Notes under the pieces: model-generated
The model's input: the letters and a program-made list of their open reading frames with translations, nothing else
Databases searched by the model: none
What the model was told of the DNA's origin: nothing
Shown here: piece after piece, positions 1-12,600 of the stretch
Layout: each line of letters starts with the position of its first letter
How positions within the stretch are numbered: position 1 is the first letter of the stretch
Assembly (NCBI RefSeq): GCF_016595215.1
Contig: NZ_JAENHK010000010.1
Location: 248,001-312,000, forward strand
Reading direction: 5' to 3'
Source of the DNA: Chryseobacterium paridis
Lineage (GTDB): Bacteria; Bacteroidota; Bacteroidia; Flavobacteriales; Weeksellaceae
Length of the DNA stretch: 64,000 nt
Position numbers and translations under genes: made by a program

Positions 1-1331
1 TCCATATGGCTTGTAAAGATTTACAGTCAGGAGAAATAGAAATGGCTGTTGCAGGAGGAGTCAATTTAAGTCTGCACCAGAACAAATTTTTAATTTTAAG
101 TGAAGGTGGATTCGCCTCCAGTAAAGGAAGATGTGAGAGTTTCGGAGAAGGTGGAGAAGGCTATGTTCCAGGTGAAGGAGTTGGAGCTGTATTACTAAAA
201 CCTTTAAGTCGTGCTGTTGCAGACGGTGATCGTATCTACGGTGTTATTAAAGGCACAGCAGTAAACCATGGCGGCAAGACCAATGGCTATACAGTACCAA
301 ATCCAAAAGCTCAGACTGCAGTCATTAAAGCAGCTATGAAAAAAGCAGGAATTCAACCTGAAGATTTCAGCTATATCGAAGCACATGGAACAGGAACAAG
401 TTTAGGAGACCCTATAGAATTGACCGGATTAAAAAATGCATTCGAATCTGAAGCTAAACAATTTTGCAGCGTAGGTTCCGTAAAATCGAACATCGGGCAT
501 TGCGAATCAGCAGCAGGAATATCAGGATTAACAAAGGTGTTGCTTCAAATGAAACATCGTCAATTGGTTCCTTCTCTGCATTCTGAAGTACTCAACCCGA
601 ACATCGATTTTGAAAACAGTCCATTCAAAGTACAGCAATCTCTGGAAGAATGGTCAACACAAGATAATAAGGCACGAATAGCCGGAATCAGTAGTTTCGG
701 TGCAGGAGGAAGTAATGCCCATATCATTATTCAAGAATATGTTAGCCCAGAGCTTGCGGATCAAAACATTTCTGGACCGGCAATTATTGTATTGTCAGCT
801 AAAAATGGAAACAGACTCCGGGAGAAGGTTTCAGATCTGAAGGATTTTGTTGAAAAGAATGCAGAAATCAATCTTCATGATCTTGCATATACCTTACAGA
901 CAGGACGAGACGCATTGGAAGAGCGTTTGGCATTTTTAGCCGAAAGCAAAGCTGATCTGATCTTGCAACTGAACAATTATCTCAACCATCATCTTGAAGA
1001 ATTACTTACTGGAAATGTCCGTAAAGATGATTCAGGGTTCATGCTCGAAGGAAAAGCAGGAAAAGCTTATTTGGAAAGTGCTCTCCAAGAAAGGGAAAGC
1101 GAGTCTCTGATCAAATTATGGATCAAAGGAGCGGTTATCGATTGGGATCTGTTATATCAGGATGTTAAACTATCCATCATCGGTTTGCCATCTTATCCTT
1201 TTGCAAAGGAAAGCTACTGGTTTGCCAAAAAAGAGGAAGATCCTGTAAAACATACGATTCAGGTACAGCCTATAAAACAAGTTCGGGATGAACAAAAACT
1301 ACATCCTCTTTTACATGCTTATAAAAATTAA
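1..1331 (+). CDS. trans-AT polyketide synthase, C-terminal fragment (KS end, linker, first DH residues)
   Basis: Open at the left edge; the reading frame has codons starting at base 3, so the true start lies upstream. The visible part is the second half of a ketosynthase: both catalytic His motifs are present (EAHGTGT and NIGHCES), while the active-site Cys lies outside the window. It continues with the KS-flanking linker seen in trans-AT enzymes (LSAK, YTLQTGR) and the post-linker LPSYPFAKESYWF. There is no AT domain. The protein stops 10 residues after the LHPLLH segment that begins the DH domain in the following modules, so it ends inside the module and the DH continues in the next gene 13 nt downstream. 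The KS is very similar to the second and third KS of the next protein. Function as a chain-elongating ketosynthase is well supported; its substrate is not deducible. Confidence 0.93.
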   Translation, partial: HMACKDLQSGEIEMAVAGGVNLSLHQNKFLILSEGGFASSKGRCESFGEGGEGYVPGEGVGAVLLKPLSRAVADGDRIYGVIKGTAVNHGGKTNGYTVPNPKAQTAVIKAAMKKAGIQPEDFSYIEAHGTGTSLGDPIELTGLKNAFESEAKQFCSVGSVKSNIGHCESAAGISGLTKVLLQMKHRQLVPSLHSEVLNPNIDFENSPFKVQQSLEEWSTQDNKARIAGISSFGAGGSNAHIIIQEYVSPELADQNISGPAIIVLSAKNGNRLREKVSDLKDFVEKNAEINLHDLAYTLQTGRDALEERLAFLAESKADLILQLNNYLNHHLEELLTGNVRKDDSGFMLEGKAGKAYLESALQERESESLIKLWIKGAVIDWDLLYQDVKLSIIGLPSYPFAKESYWFAKKEEDPVKHTIQVQPIKQVRDEQKLHPLLHAYKN

Positions 1332-1344
1332 TTGACTTATTATC

Positions 1345-3690
1345 ATGAAACAACACCAATTCAACAGTATATATAACGGAAAAGAATTTTTTTTAACGGA
1401 CCATAAAGTGCTTGGAACAAAGGTACTGCCTGGGGTCACCTATCTTGAGATGGCCCGCGCAGCAGGAGAATATGTTTCCGGAAAAAACATCACTCAGCTT
1501 AGGGACATTAGTTGGCTGCAACCCGTTAAGATCATTGACTCACCCGTTCAGCTTTATATGAACGTGGTGGAGCAGGGAGATGGATTAACCTATGAAATAT
1601 TCAGCGGTGAAACAGAAACTCAATTGCATACCAAAGGAATTTTAGGGACAGCGGACCAACAGTCTCCGGAAATAAGAGATATCAACCATCTTCGTGATCT
1701 TTTTAAAGATTCCGAAAGCCATAAAGAAGGTGCTGATTATTATAAAATAATGAATTCCATTGGGCTTGAGTATGGGAAAACCTTTCAGGGAATCCAGGAA
1801 ATTTTTTACAATGGAAAAGCAGCTTTGTCAAGAATTGCTTTATCAGCAGCAGAAGGCTTTGTATGGACTCCGGGAATGATGGATAGCGCATTGCAAACCT
1901 GTATGGGAATTAGCCTTGCAGATCAGAATCAACAATTGATGCTGCCCTTCAGTGTCAGAGAAATGAATATTTACCAGGCGCTTCCGGAAGAGATCTGGTG
2001 CTATGTAACCAAAAACAGATCCGGTAAACTGGCCAATAGCTATGATATTGAATTACTGAACAATTTCGGGGAACTGGTAATTCGTTTTACTGAATTTGTG
2101 GTAGTACCTCTGGAAAAAAATGCTAAAACAAATGATAACGTTAATGTGATTCCAGAGCTCCACTTATACAATTATAACTGGAAAGCGGAAGCTTTAGATG
2201 AGGTCAATACAGGATTATCAAAAACTGAAACAGGTGATGCTCCATTGGTAGTATTAGCTGGTGGATCTGCTGTATTGGCTGAGAAATTAAACGAAAGACT
2301 GGAATGTGAGGTGAAAACAATTGGCGAAGGAACACCAGAGTCTGTTTTTCTTCAGGTTTTAGAAGAAATACAAAATAAAAAGTCTGCTCAACTGAAGATT
2401 CATTTTGTTTATCCTGTTGCAGACGAGCTTGAATATGGTTTCATTTCAGCGATGTTGAAAACAGCCGTACAGGAAAATCAACTTGTACAAGGAAAAACAA
2501 TCGGTGTAGAAGGTCTTTCGATCAATGAACTGGATGAATTGACAGAGATTTTACAGGAAGAACAAAGAAACCATGAGCCGGAAGTACGTTATCAATCAGG
2601 ACAAAGAGAAGTTCGAAGCTTAACAGGAATTTCTGATGAAAATCTAGGATTAAAAACAGAGATCAAAGAAAATGGAGTTTACCTGATCACAGGTGGAGCT
2701 GGCGGACTTGGATTGATCTTCGCAGATTACTTGAATACGATACCGGGAACACAATTAATCCTGACAGGCAGAAGCGAATTAAACCCGACACAACAGGAAA
2801 AAATTAAAGGATTTAGAAATGCACAGTATGAACGTTGTGATGTTACGGATTTAAAGTCTGTTACAGATTTAATTAAAAAGATAAAAAATACCTATGGTCA
2901 TCTGAATGGAGTGATCCACAGTGCCGGAATCACGCGAGATAGCTTAATAAGCAATAAGACTACAGGAGAAATTCATGATGTTTTCTCTGCTAAAATTATC
3001 GGAGCTCAGCATATAGATCAGGCAACAAAAGATGAGCAACTTGATTTTATGATGTTTTGTTCATCATTAGCAGGTGTATTTGGAAATACAGGACAGGCAG
3101 ATTATGCTGCTGCTAATGCCTGGTTGGATTATTTTGCCAACCACAGAGAGAAAGAGCGCAACCAAGGAAAAAGAACAGGCAAAACCTTAAGCATCAACTG
3201 GCCTTTATGGAAAGAAGGTGGAATGCAGATCGATGCAGACCAGGAAAAATATATGGTCAGCCATTTTGGACTATGGTCAATGCCTGCTTCTGATGGGATT
3301 TCCGCTTTTGAAACTTTGTTGAGCAACACTTCATCACAAGGCGTTGTGGTATATGGTGAGGAAGATAAGTTAAACGCATGGATGAATGGATCTTCAACTC
3401 CTAAAACCAATCAAAAGAAAACGGTTGAAACCGACAAAGCATTGTACGCTGCATCCATGATCTATTTAGGAGATGTAATGACGAAAGAACTCAGAATGAA
3501 GAATCATAAGCTGGAACCTGATACATCTTTTGAACAGTACGGAATCGATTCTATCATGATCACAAAACTGACCAATCGTTTGGAAAGCATCTTCAGCAAT
3601 ATCCCAAGGACTTTATTTTTTGAATGTCAGACATTGGCGGAAGTCACCGAGTTTTTCGTTGATGCTTACCCTGAAAAACTGATCGAGCTT
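1345..3690 (+). other. first module remainder: DH-KR-ACP
   Basis: This completes the module whose KS is on the preceding protein. The DH has an intact HxxxGxxxxP motif starting at His20 and a DSALQ motif for the catalytic Asp. The KR has the GGAGGLG nucleotide-binding motif, HSAGITRDS, and the Ser-Tyr-Asn set in a CSSLAG...DYAAAN context. The ACP carries GIDS, where Ser accepts phosphopantetheine. All domains look active, so the expected product is an alpha,beta-unsaturated thioester, unless the in-trans enoyl reductase acts on it. Confidence 0.88.
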
Positions 3691-6600
3691 ACTGGTGTAA
3701 AAACAGTATTGCCAGAAGAAACTACTGTTATTTCCAAATCTATCAATGAGGGCGTTAAAAGCGATATAAAACCTGCTTCTCACGTTGTGGAGAAATCAAT
3801 GAGCAGAAATTCATCGGCTGTTAATGAGCCTATTGCCATTATCGGACTTTCGGGGAAATATCCTCAGGCTAAAAATCTTTCAGAATTTTGGGAGAACCTG
3901 AAATCAGGAAAAGACAGTATTACGGAAATCCCTGCCAACCGATGGGATCTTACAGATTTTTATGACGAAGAAAAAGGAAAAGCAGGAAAAAGCTATAGCA
4001 AATGGGGCGGATTTATTGATGAAATAGACCATTTTGACCCATTGTTTTTTAACATTTCTGTTCGTGAGGCAGAATTAATGGATCCACAGGCGCGTCTTTT
4101 TCTTCAAACAGCTTGGGAAACATTCGAAGATGCAGGGTATCCTAAAAAGAAACTGGAAGGAGGAAGAGATAAGGATGCTACCCAGCCCCAAGTAGGTGTG
4201 TATGTTGGGGTGATGTATGAAGAATATCCTTTATTTGGAGCTGAAGAAAATGCAAAAGGTAATTTCGTAAATCCTGGCGGAAGCATCAGCAGTATTGCGA
4301 ATCGGGTATCTTACTTTTTCAATCTGAATGGGCCTAGTATGGCAGTAGATACTATGTGTTCTTCTTCTTTAACAGCAATACATCTTGCTTGTGAAAGTAT
4401 TCAGAATGGTAATTGTACAATGGCTCTGGCCGGAGGGGTAAACATCAGCGTACATCCGAATAAATATCTGATGTTGAGTCAGGGAATGTTTGTTTCCAGT
4501 AAGGGCAGATGCGAAAGCTTTGGAGAAGGAGGAGAAGGTTATGTTCCGGGTGAAGGAGTGGGTGCTGTATTGCTAAAATCGCACAGTCAGGCATTAGCAG
4601 ATGGAGACCGTATTTATGGTTTAATTAAAGGGACGGCTCTTAATCACGGAGGTAAAACCAACGGGTATACCGTACCGAATCCAAAAGCACAGGCTTCCGT
4701 CATCAAAGCTGCCATGAAAAAGGCGGGTGTAAAGGCTGAAGATTTCAGCTATATCGAAGCGCATGGTACAGGAACAAGCCTTGGAGATCCTATTGAAATA
4801 GCAGGATTAAATAAAGCTTTTGAGTCTAAAAACAAACAATTCTGCAGCATTGGCTCTGTAAAATCCAATATAGGACATTGCGAATCAGCAGCAGGAATAT
4901 CAGGATTAACCAAGGTTCTGTTACAAATGCAACACCGTCAACTAGTACCTTCTCTGCATTCTGCGATACTGAATCCTAACATAAAATTTGAAAATACGCC
5001 ATTTAAAGTTCAGCAAGAGCTTGAAGAATGGCAGGTTGCCAATGGTAAACCAAGGCTTGCCGGAATCAGTGGATTTGGTGCAGGAGGAAGCAACGCACAT
5101 CTGATCATAGAGGAATATGTAGGTGAAAATGTTTCTTACAGACAGCAAATGCCATTGGTTATTGTATTGTCAGCCAAAGACGAAGAGAGATTAAAGGTAA
5201 TTGTTGAGAACCTCAAAAAGCATATTGAAGATCATTCTGAAATCAATGTTGATGACCTTGTTTACACCCTTCAAACGGGAAGAGAAGCAATGGAGGAAAG
5301 ACTAGCTTTTATAGCAGAAGATAGAGAAGACTTGCTTTCACAATTATCTTGTTATCTGGAAAAGGATACGCAGAATTTATATATTGGGAATATCCACAAT
5401 GATCAACTTGGAATTTCTCTGGAAGGAAAGTCTGGGATGGCTTATCTGGAAAGCATCATCAGAGAAAAGGAGAGTCATTCTTTAGCTCAGTTATGGGTAA
5501 AAGGAGTGAATATCGACTGGAATCTGATCTACAATGATGCTAAACCATCTATCATGAGTTTACCATCTTATCCTTTTGCGAATGAACGTTACTGGTTTCC
5601 AAAAGGAGACGGAGAATTAGTATTAAAAACAGGTTCAAAACTTCACCCTTTATTGCATATTAATACTTCTAACCTTAAAGAACAGCAGTTTACCAGCATT
5701 TTTACAGGGAAAGAATTGCTTTTAACGGATCATCTGGTACATGATGTTAAAACATTACCTGGAGTTGCTTATCTGGAGTTGGCAAGAGAAGCAGGAGAGC
5801 AGTCCGTACAGGCAAAGATCACAAAATTAAAAGAGGTTAGCTGGTTACATCCGATTCAGATCAACGATAAGGAGCAAACTGTTTTTACCAGTCTGTTTAC
5901 TTCAGAAAATGAAATAGAATTTGAAATCTATACGAATGATAATACAGAACAGGTACATTGCAGAGGGATCGTATCTACTGATGAACTGATCATTCCTGAA
6001 CAGAAAGATATAAAAACAATCAAAGAAGGATTAGCCCATACAATAAGTGGAAGTGATTGTTATACTTTATTTCAGGAATCTGGATTAAACTATGGTAAGA
6101 GTTTCCGTGGTATCCGGGAGATGTATTACAATGAAGACGAGGTTTTATCAAAAATTTCCTTAGCAAAGGATCAGGCTTTGGTTTTAACTCCGGGAGTTCT
6201 TGACAGTGCATTACAGTCATGCATAGGAATGCAGCTGGCAAAAAGCACCAAAGAAATTCTGTTGCCATTCAGTGTAACTGAAATAGAATTGTATCAGGAT
6301 TTAACAGATGAATTGTGGTGTCACGTTAAGAAAAATAAATCTGGAAAGAGAATTAGCAGCTATGATATTGATCTTTTGAATAATCAAGGCCAGGTTGTTC
6401 TTCGTTTCAAAGAGTTGGTATTGTTACCAGTGAATGGTTTTGTAGCCAATGATAGCGTTAATGATACTGAAATGGCTCCGAAAGGACTTAGCTTATTAGT
6501 TGATCATTGGAAACTCGAATCAGAACCTGCACAATCCCTTACCGAATCAACTCCTATTATCATATTGACAGGAGGATCCGGGACCATGGCCGATGATCTT

Positions 6601-9600
6601 TACAATCATTTCTCATTAACGGTTACCGCCATTAATACAGTCAAAGAGGAAGATTTCTTTATGGATATGCTTTCTCTGGCAAAAACAGTAATGCCTCATA
6701 AAAAGGCAACCCATATTGTCGTTGCTTGTAGTCAGGATCAGTATTATCAATATGGATTTATTACAGGTTTACTAAAAACGTTAACCCAGGAAAACCCTAG
6801 AATTACCGGAAAACTGATCAGCATAGAAGATCAGGCATTTCAAAATCTTGAAGAATTGGGTGGTATTCTGATGAATGAAAAACAGAACGCAGACCATGAA
6901 GTGCGTTATTCAGCAGGAAAACGTGAGGTAAGGTCAATGGAAAATATATTGGTTGATTCTTCTACAGCTCCTGTTCAGATCAATTCAGACGGAGTATATC
7001 TGATTACTGGCGGCGCTGGTGGATTGGGATTGATCTTTGCGGAATATCTTAATAAAACAGAAGGGGCAACAATAATTTTAACGGGCAGAAGTCCACAATT
7101 GAATCCTTCTCAACAAAAGGCTGTTGATCAATTAGATAATGCATTGTATTATCCTTGTGACATCAGTGATGAGTCAGCAGTCAATGATCTTATTCAACAT
7201 ATCATTGAAAAACATACGAAGCTTGACGGTATTATTCATAGCGCAGGAGTGATTCGTGACAGTATGATCCTTCAGAAAACTAAGAAGGAAGTAAAAGAAG
7301 TTTTTGCGGCTAAAATAAAAGGAACCAGAAATCTGGATATCGCAACGAAAGATCTTCTTTTAGAATTTATGATCACTTGCTCTTCCGTAGCGGGTGTTAA
7401 TGGAAACGCTGGACAGTCGGATTATGCTTCAGCGAATACCTGGATGGATAATTATGCCCATTACAGGGAAAGCGAACGGATGAATGGCAGACGTTATGGA
7501 AAGACTTTAAGCATTAACTGGCCACTTTGGAAAGAAGGCGGAATGCACATCAGTGCTGAAGCAGAAATCTTTATGATGCAACAATTTGGTTTGGCACCGA
7601 TGCCGACTGATGTGGGTATTGAGGCATTTGAAAGCTTAATGAACAGCGGAATTACTCAGGGAATGGTATTGTTTGGACAGACTAAAGAGGAGATGGTTTT
7701 GATCGAAAAATCAGAAGAAATATCCTATTCTTCATCTATAGAAACTTCCGTCAACAATGAATCTCTGTACGATGCATCCATGATTTACCTGCGTGGTCTT
7801 TTGGCAAAAGAATTGAGAATGCCTGAAGAAAAATTAAAAGCTGAGGTTCCTTTTGAGCAGTACGGAATTGATTCCGTATTGGTGATCAGGCTTTCTAATT
7901 GCCTGCAGGACGTGTTTGGTAAGTTACCCCGTACTTTATTCTTTGAATACCTGACCTTGAAAGAGCTTTGTGGTTACTTTATGGAAGCTCATCGTTCATT
8001 ACTTTTAGAATTAACAGGATTGGCTGTAGTCAAAGCTTCGGCACCTTTGACAAAAGAAGTTATAAAAACTGAGAGACCTGCTGATGTTCAAAACAGACGC
8101 CAGCGTTTTTCAATGGTACAGCATCAATCTGGGAATAAAAACACCAACGAAGATATTGCCATTATCGGTATCAGCGGACGTTATCCGGATGCCAATAACC
8201 TGGAAGAATTCTGGGAGAATCTTAAAATCGGAAAAGACTGTATTACGCAGGTTCCGGCTGACCGTTGGAATGCAGATGAAATGTATCATGAAGAAAAAGG
8301 TCGCGCTGGAAAAAGCTATAGCAAATGGGGTGGGTTTATGAATGACATTGATAAGTTTGACCCTTTATTTTTCAGTATCTCACCAAGAGAAGCAGAACTG
8401 ATGGATCCTCAGGAACGTCTTTTCTTGCAGACCGTTTGGGAAACGATAGAAGATGCGGGATACACCCGAGAAAGTATACGCTCAGAAGATGAAGAAACCG
8501 GAATTGCTAAGAAAATCGGAGTCTATGCCGGAGTGATGTATGAAGAATACCAGTTATTTGGTGCTGAAGAAAGAATGAAAGGGAATTTTGTAACGCCAGC
8601 CGGTATTGCAAGCAGTATTGCCAACAGAATTTCTTACTTCTTTAATTTCAATGGTCCAAGCATGGCTGTTGATACGATGTGCTCTTCTTCCCTGACGGCT
8701 ATTCATTTAGCATGCAATGATCTGATTGTTGGAAATACCGATGTGGCTGTTGCCGGAGGAGTGAATATCAGCGTACATCCTAACAAATACCTGATGTTGA
8801 GCCAGGGACGTTTTGTGTCTGGTGCAGGCCGTTGTGAAAGCTTTGGTATGGGTGGAGATGGATATGTACCTGGAGAAGGTGTTGGAGCGGTATTATTAAA
8901 GCGTGTAAGCGAAGCGATCAAAGACGGTGACCATATTTATGGTTTGATTAAAGGAACCGCATTAAATCACGGCGGTAAAACGAATGGATATACAGTCCCT
9001 AATCCAAAAGCTCAGGCTGCGGTAATCAAAGCTGCGATCGAGAAAAGTGGAGTTAAAGCGAGTGATTTAAGCTATGTGGAAGCCCACGGAACAGGAACAA
9101 GTCTTGGAGATCCGATCGAAATAGCAGGCCTGAACAGAGCATTTGAAACTACAGAAAAGCAGTTTTGCAGCATTGGTTCTGTCAAATCCAATATCGGACA
9201 TTGTGAATCGGCAGCAGGTATTTCAGGATTAACCAAAGTGATCTTACAGCTTAAGTATCAGCAATTGGTACCTTCATTACATTCTGCTGTTCTCAATCCG
9301 GACATTGATTTTGAAAACAGCCCTTTTAAAGTACAGCAACAACTTGAAGCATGGCCAACAAATGAAGGGAAACCTCGTATCGCCGGGATCAGTGGATTTG
9401 GCGCAGGAGGAAGCAATGCTCATATCATCATTGAAGAATATACAGCTTTACCAGCCCGAAAATTGGACTATAAAATGCCTGTGATCATTGCATTGTCTGC
9501 AAAACATGCCAGCAGAATTGCCATACAGGTGGAGAATTTGAAAAATTTCTTAGAAAAAAACAGTCAGGCAGATTTATATGATGTTGCCTATACCTTGCAG

Positions 9601-12600
9601 GTTGGTAGAGAAGAAATGGAGGAAAGACTGGCATTCATTGCGACAGATAAAGAAGATCTGATGGTTCAGTTAAGCGATTATCTGGATCAAAAAACAATGA
9701 ATCCAATCAGAGGAAATATTCGTAAAAAAGATGAAAACTACATCCAGCACACAAAAGATTTGCTTTCTATAGCAATGGCATGGGTAAATGGAGTAGATAC
9801 AGACTGGAATTCTCTTTATCCTAACGGGTTGCCTTCAAGAATCAGTTTGCCTGTCTATCCATTTATAAAAGATCGATACTGGATTCCAATCTTTAACGAC
9901 GGAATAGTACAATATGGTCAGAATAATCTGCATCCATTATTGCATAGCAATGACTCTGACCTGAATGAGCAGAAGTTTATCAGCACCTATACAGGAAAAG
10001 AAGATTTCTTAACACAATGTGAGATCACCAATTATAAAGAATTGCCTGCTCCGGCTTTATTAGAACTCGCAAGAGAAGCCGGGGAAAGAAGTTTACGTCA
10101 ACGTATTACCCAATTGAAGAATGTGTCATGGGTTGATCCGATCAGAGTAAACGGAGTTCCTGCCAATGTTCAGATCAACCTCTTTAATGCTGGAAATGAA
10201 ATCGGGTATGAGATCTACACAAAACATAAAGAAAATAAACCACAGCTTAATGGTCAGGGCTTACTGAATACGGAATTTCAACAGCCCCATGATCAAAAGA
10301 ATATTGAAGATTTAATACAATACTATCAGTATTCTCTTGAAAAAGAAGCGCTTTACAGCTTGTTTGCCAAAGCAGGTAAAACTTATGCAGCTGACTTTCA
10401 GGGAGTGGAAATATTGTATTTCGATAAACTTGATGCACTGGCAAAAATCGCATTACCGGTTACAGATGAATTTATTCTTTCTCCGGGAGTATTGGATAAT
10501 ATCGTACAAACCAGCACGGGTTGGCTGTTAAGTCAGGGAGAACAATCTCTTTATCAGCCTTCAGATGCAGCCGAGATAACCATTTTTGGAACATTACCTT
10601 CAGTGATCTGGTGCCATGCAACATTTGAGAAAAAGCAAAGCGGGGCTTTCTGTTGTCAAATGGATATTATGGATGAAGAAGGAACTGTTTTACTGCATTT
10701 CAGGGATTTGATATTATCACCTCAGGTTACCTCTCAAAGCACTTCAGGTATAGCTTCATCTATTGCTCACAAACCTATGTGGGACAGAATAATTGCTCAG
10801 CCGGAAAAACCAGTTTTAGTAGAAGGAAAACAGATCCTTGTTACCGGAGGTTCAGATCCTGTATTCGGTGAAGAACTTGGAAAATGGCTAACGAATCAGG
10901 GTGCAGAGGTGTTCACTACAGAAACCTTAGATGCAGTTCCTGATGATGTAGTAGGTGTTTATCTTTTACAGGGATTATCTAGAATAGCGGATGATTCATT
11001 AATGGATGATCATTCTGCAAGAGAATTGGCCGTATTTACAAGCATAAAGCAATTATTAGATGCGGGAATCAAAGACTTGAGAATTACAGTATTAACTGTT
11101 AATACACAAAAGGTTTTACCGGATAGTGAGGTAACTTCGGCAGGCAGTGGTATGATAGGAATGACAGGAGCTTTGATAAAAGAACAGCCTCAATGGTCAG
11201 TTAACCGAATTGATCTGGATGTATCTGCATTGAAAAATCCTGTGAAAATCAATTGGGCAGATCTATTTGCAATCAGTCTTGATAATAAAGAAAATGCAGT
11301 TACTGCTTTGAGAAACGGGCATTATTACAGACAACATTTGTATCCTATTGTATTACCTGAAGTAAATTCTTCAACATTTAGAAATGGAGGAACTTATGTA
11401 TTGCTAGGGGGTGCAGGAGGATTAGGAAAAGCAACTACAGAATACCTGGTAAAGAACTATCAGGCGAAGATCATCTGGTTGGGAAGAAGAGCGGTTGATC
11501 ATGATATTCTGATCGCGCAAGAGGAGATTGCTACATTGGGTCAAAAGCCTGAATATTATCAATGTGATGCTACTGATCCAAAACAGGTTGAAAAAGCTTA
11601 TAAATTAATTAAAGAAAATAACAGCGAGGTTCACGGTCTGTTTCACTCAGCGATTGTATTGCATGATATGCTTTTGAAAAATATGACTGAAGATGATTTT
11701 AAAAAAGCGTTTATGCCTAAATCTCTGTCCAGCCAGAATTTAGTACATATATTCAAAAACGAACCTCTTGATTTTATCTGTTTCTATTCCTCAGCACAAT
11801 CTTTGGTACATGCTCCGGGACAAGCTAATTATGCGTCAGGGTGTTCCTTTAAAGACAGTTATGCTCTTAATATAAACCATCTGTTGAATATCCCTGTTAG
11901 AATCATCAATTGGGGATATTGGGGTGAGATCGGTATTGTATCTGCAGATGGGTACAAAGAAAAAATGAAGCAGGCAGGTATTGAAAGCATAGAGACGGAA
12001 GAAGGAATGCATTTACTCGAAACGGTATTAAATAGCAATGAACAACAGATCGTTGCTCTGAAACTCTCTGCTGCAACAGCTGCTGCTATGCCAACCATGC
12101 ATCATGAGAAAGAGATTTCACAAGTTAAATCCAGCTCTGTATTACAAATGGAAGAAGCGGATGCCCTTGTTTATCCAAAAGCAGATGAACAGGATCAGAT
12201 ATTTGAAATGCTTTGTTGTAAAGGAATCTTGAAAGTATTACTTCAACTTGGACTGGAAGAAAAGCAGACTACGGGTCAAACAATCAGCAGTTTGAGATCT
12301 CAGCTTTCTATTAGTGATAAATACGAACAGTTATTTTTTGTTTTGATTCATTTATTGGAGACAAAAGGATATGTAACCGTAAAAGACGCTCAGGTTTTTG
12401 TGACTGAGGAAACAAAAGGCGCTCTTAATAATTTCGATTTTGAACAGCAGATGAGTGAGCTTGTGATGAAGGGACAGGAATATCATCCTCATGGAACCCT
12501 GCTTAAAATTTGTCTGGAGTCCTTCATAGAAATCATAACAGGAAAAATACTGGCTACTTCAGTGATGTTTCCCGGAGGAAGCATGGACTACGTAAGCGGT

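Noticed and set aside
1329..1347. A simple frameshift between the first two PKS genes
   Set aside because: The spacing between conserved DH segments is 37 nt against 24 nt in the other modules, so no single insertion or deletion of one base restores the fold.
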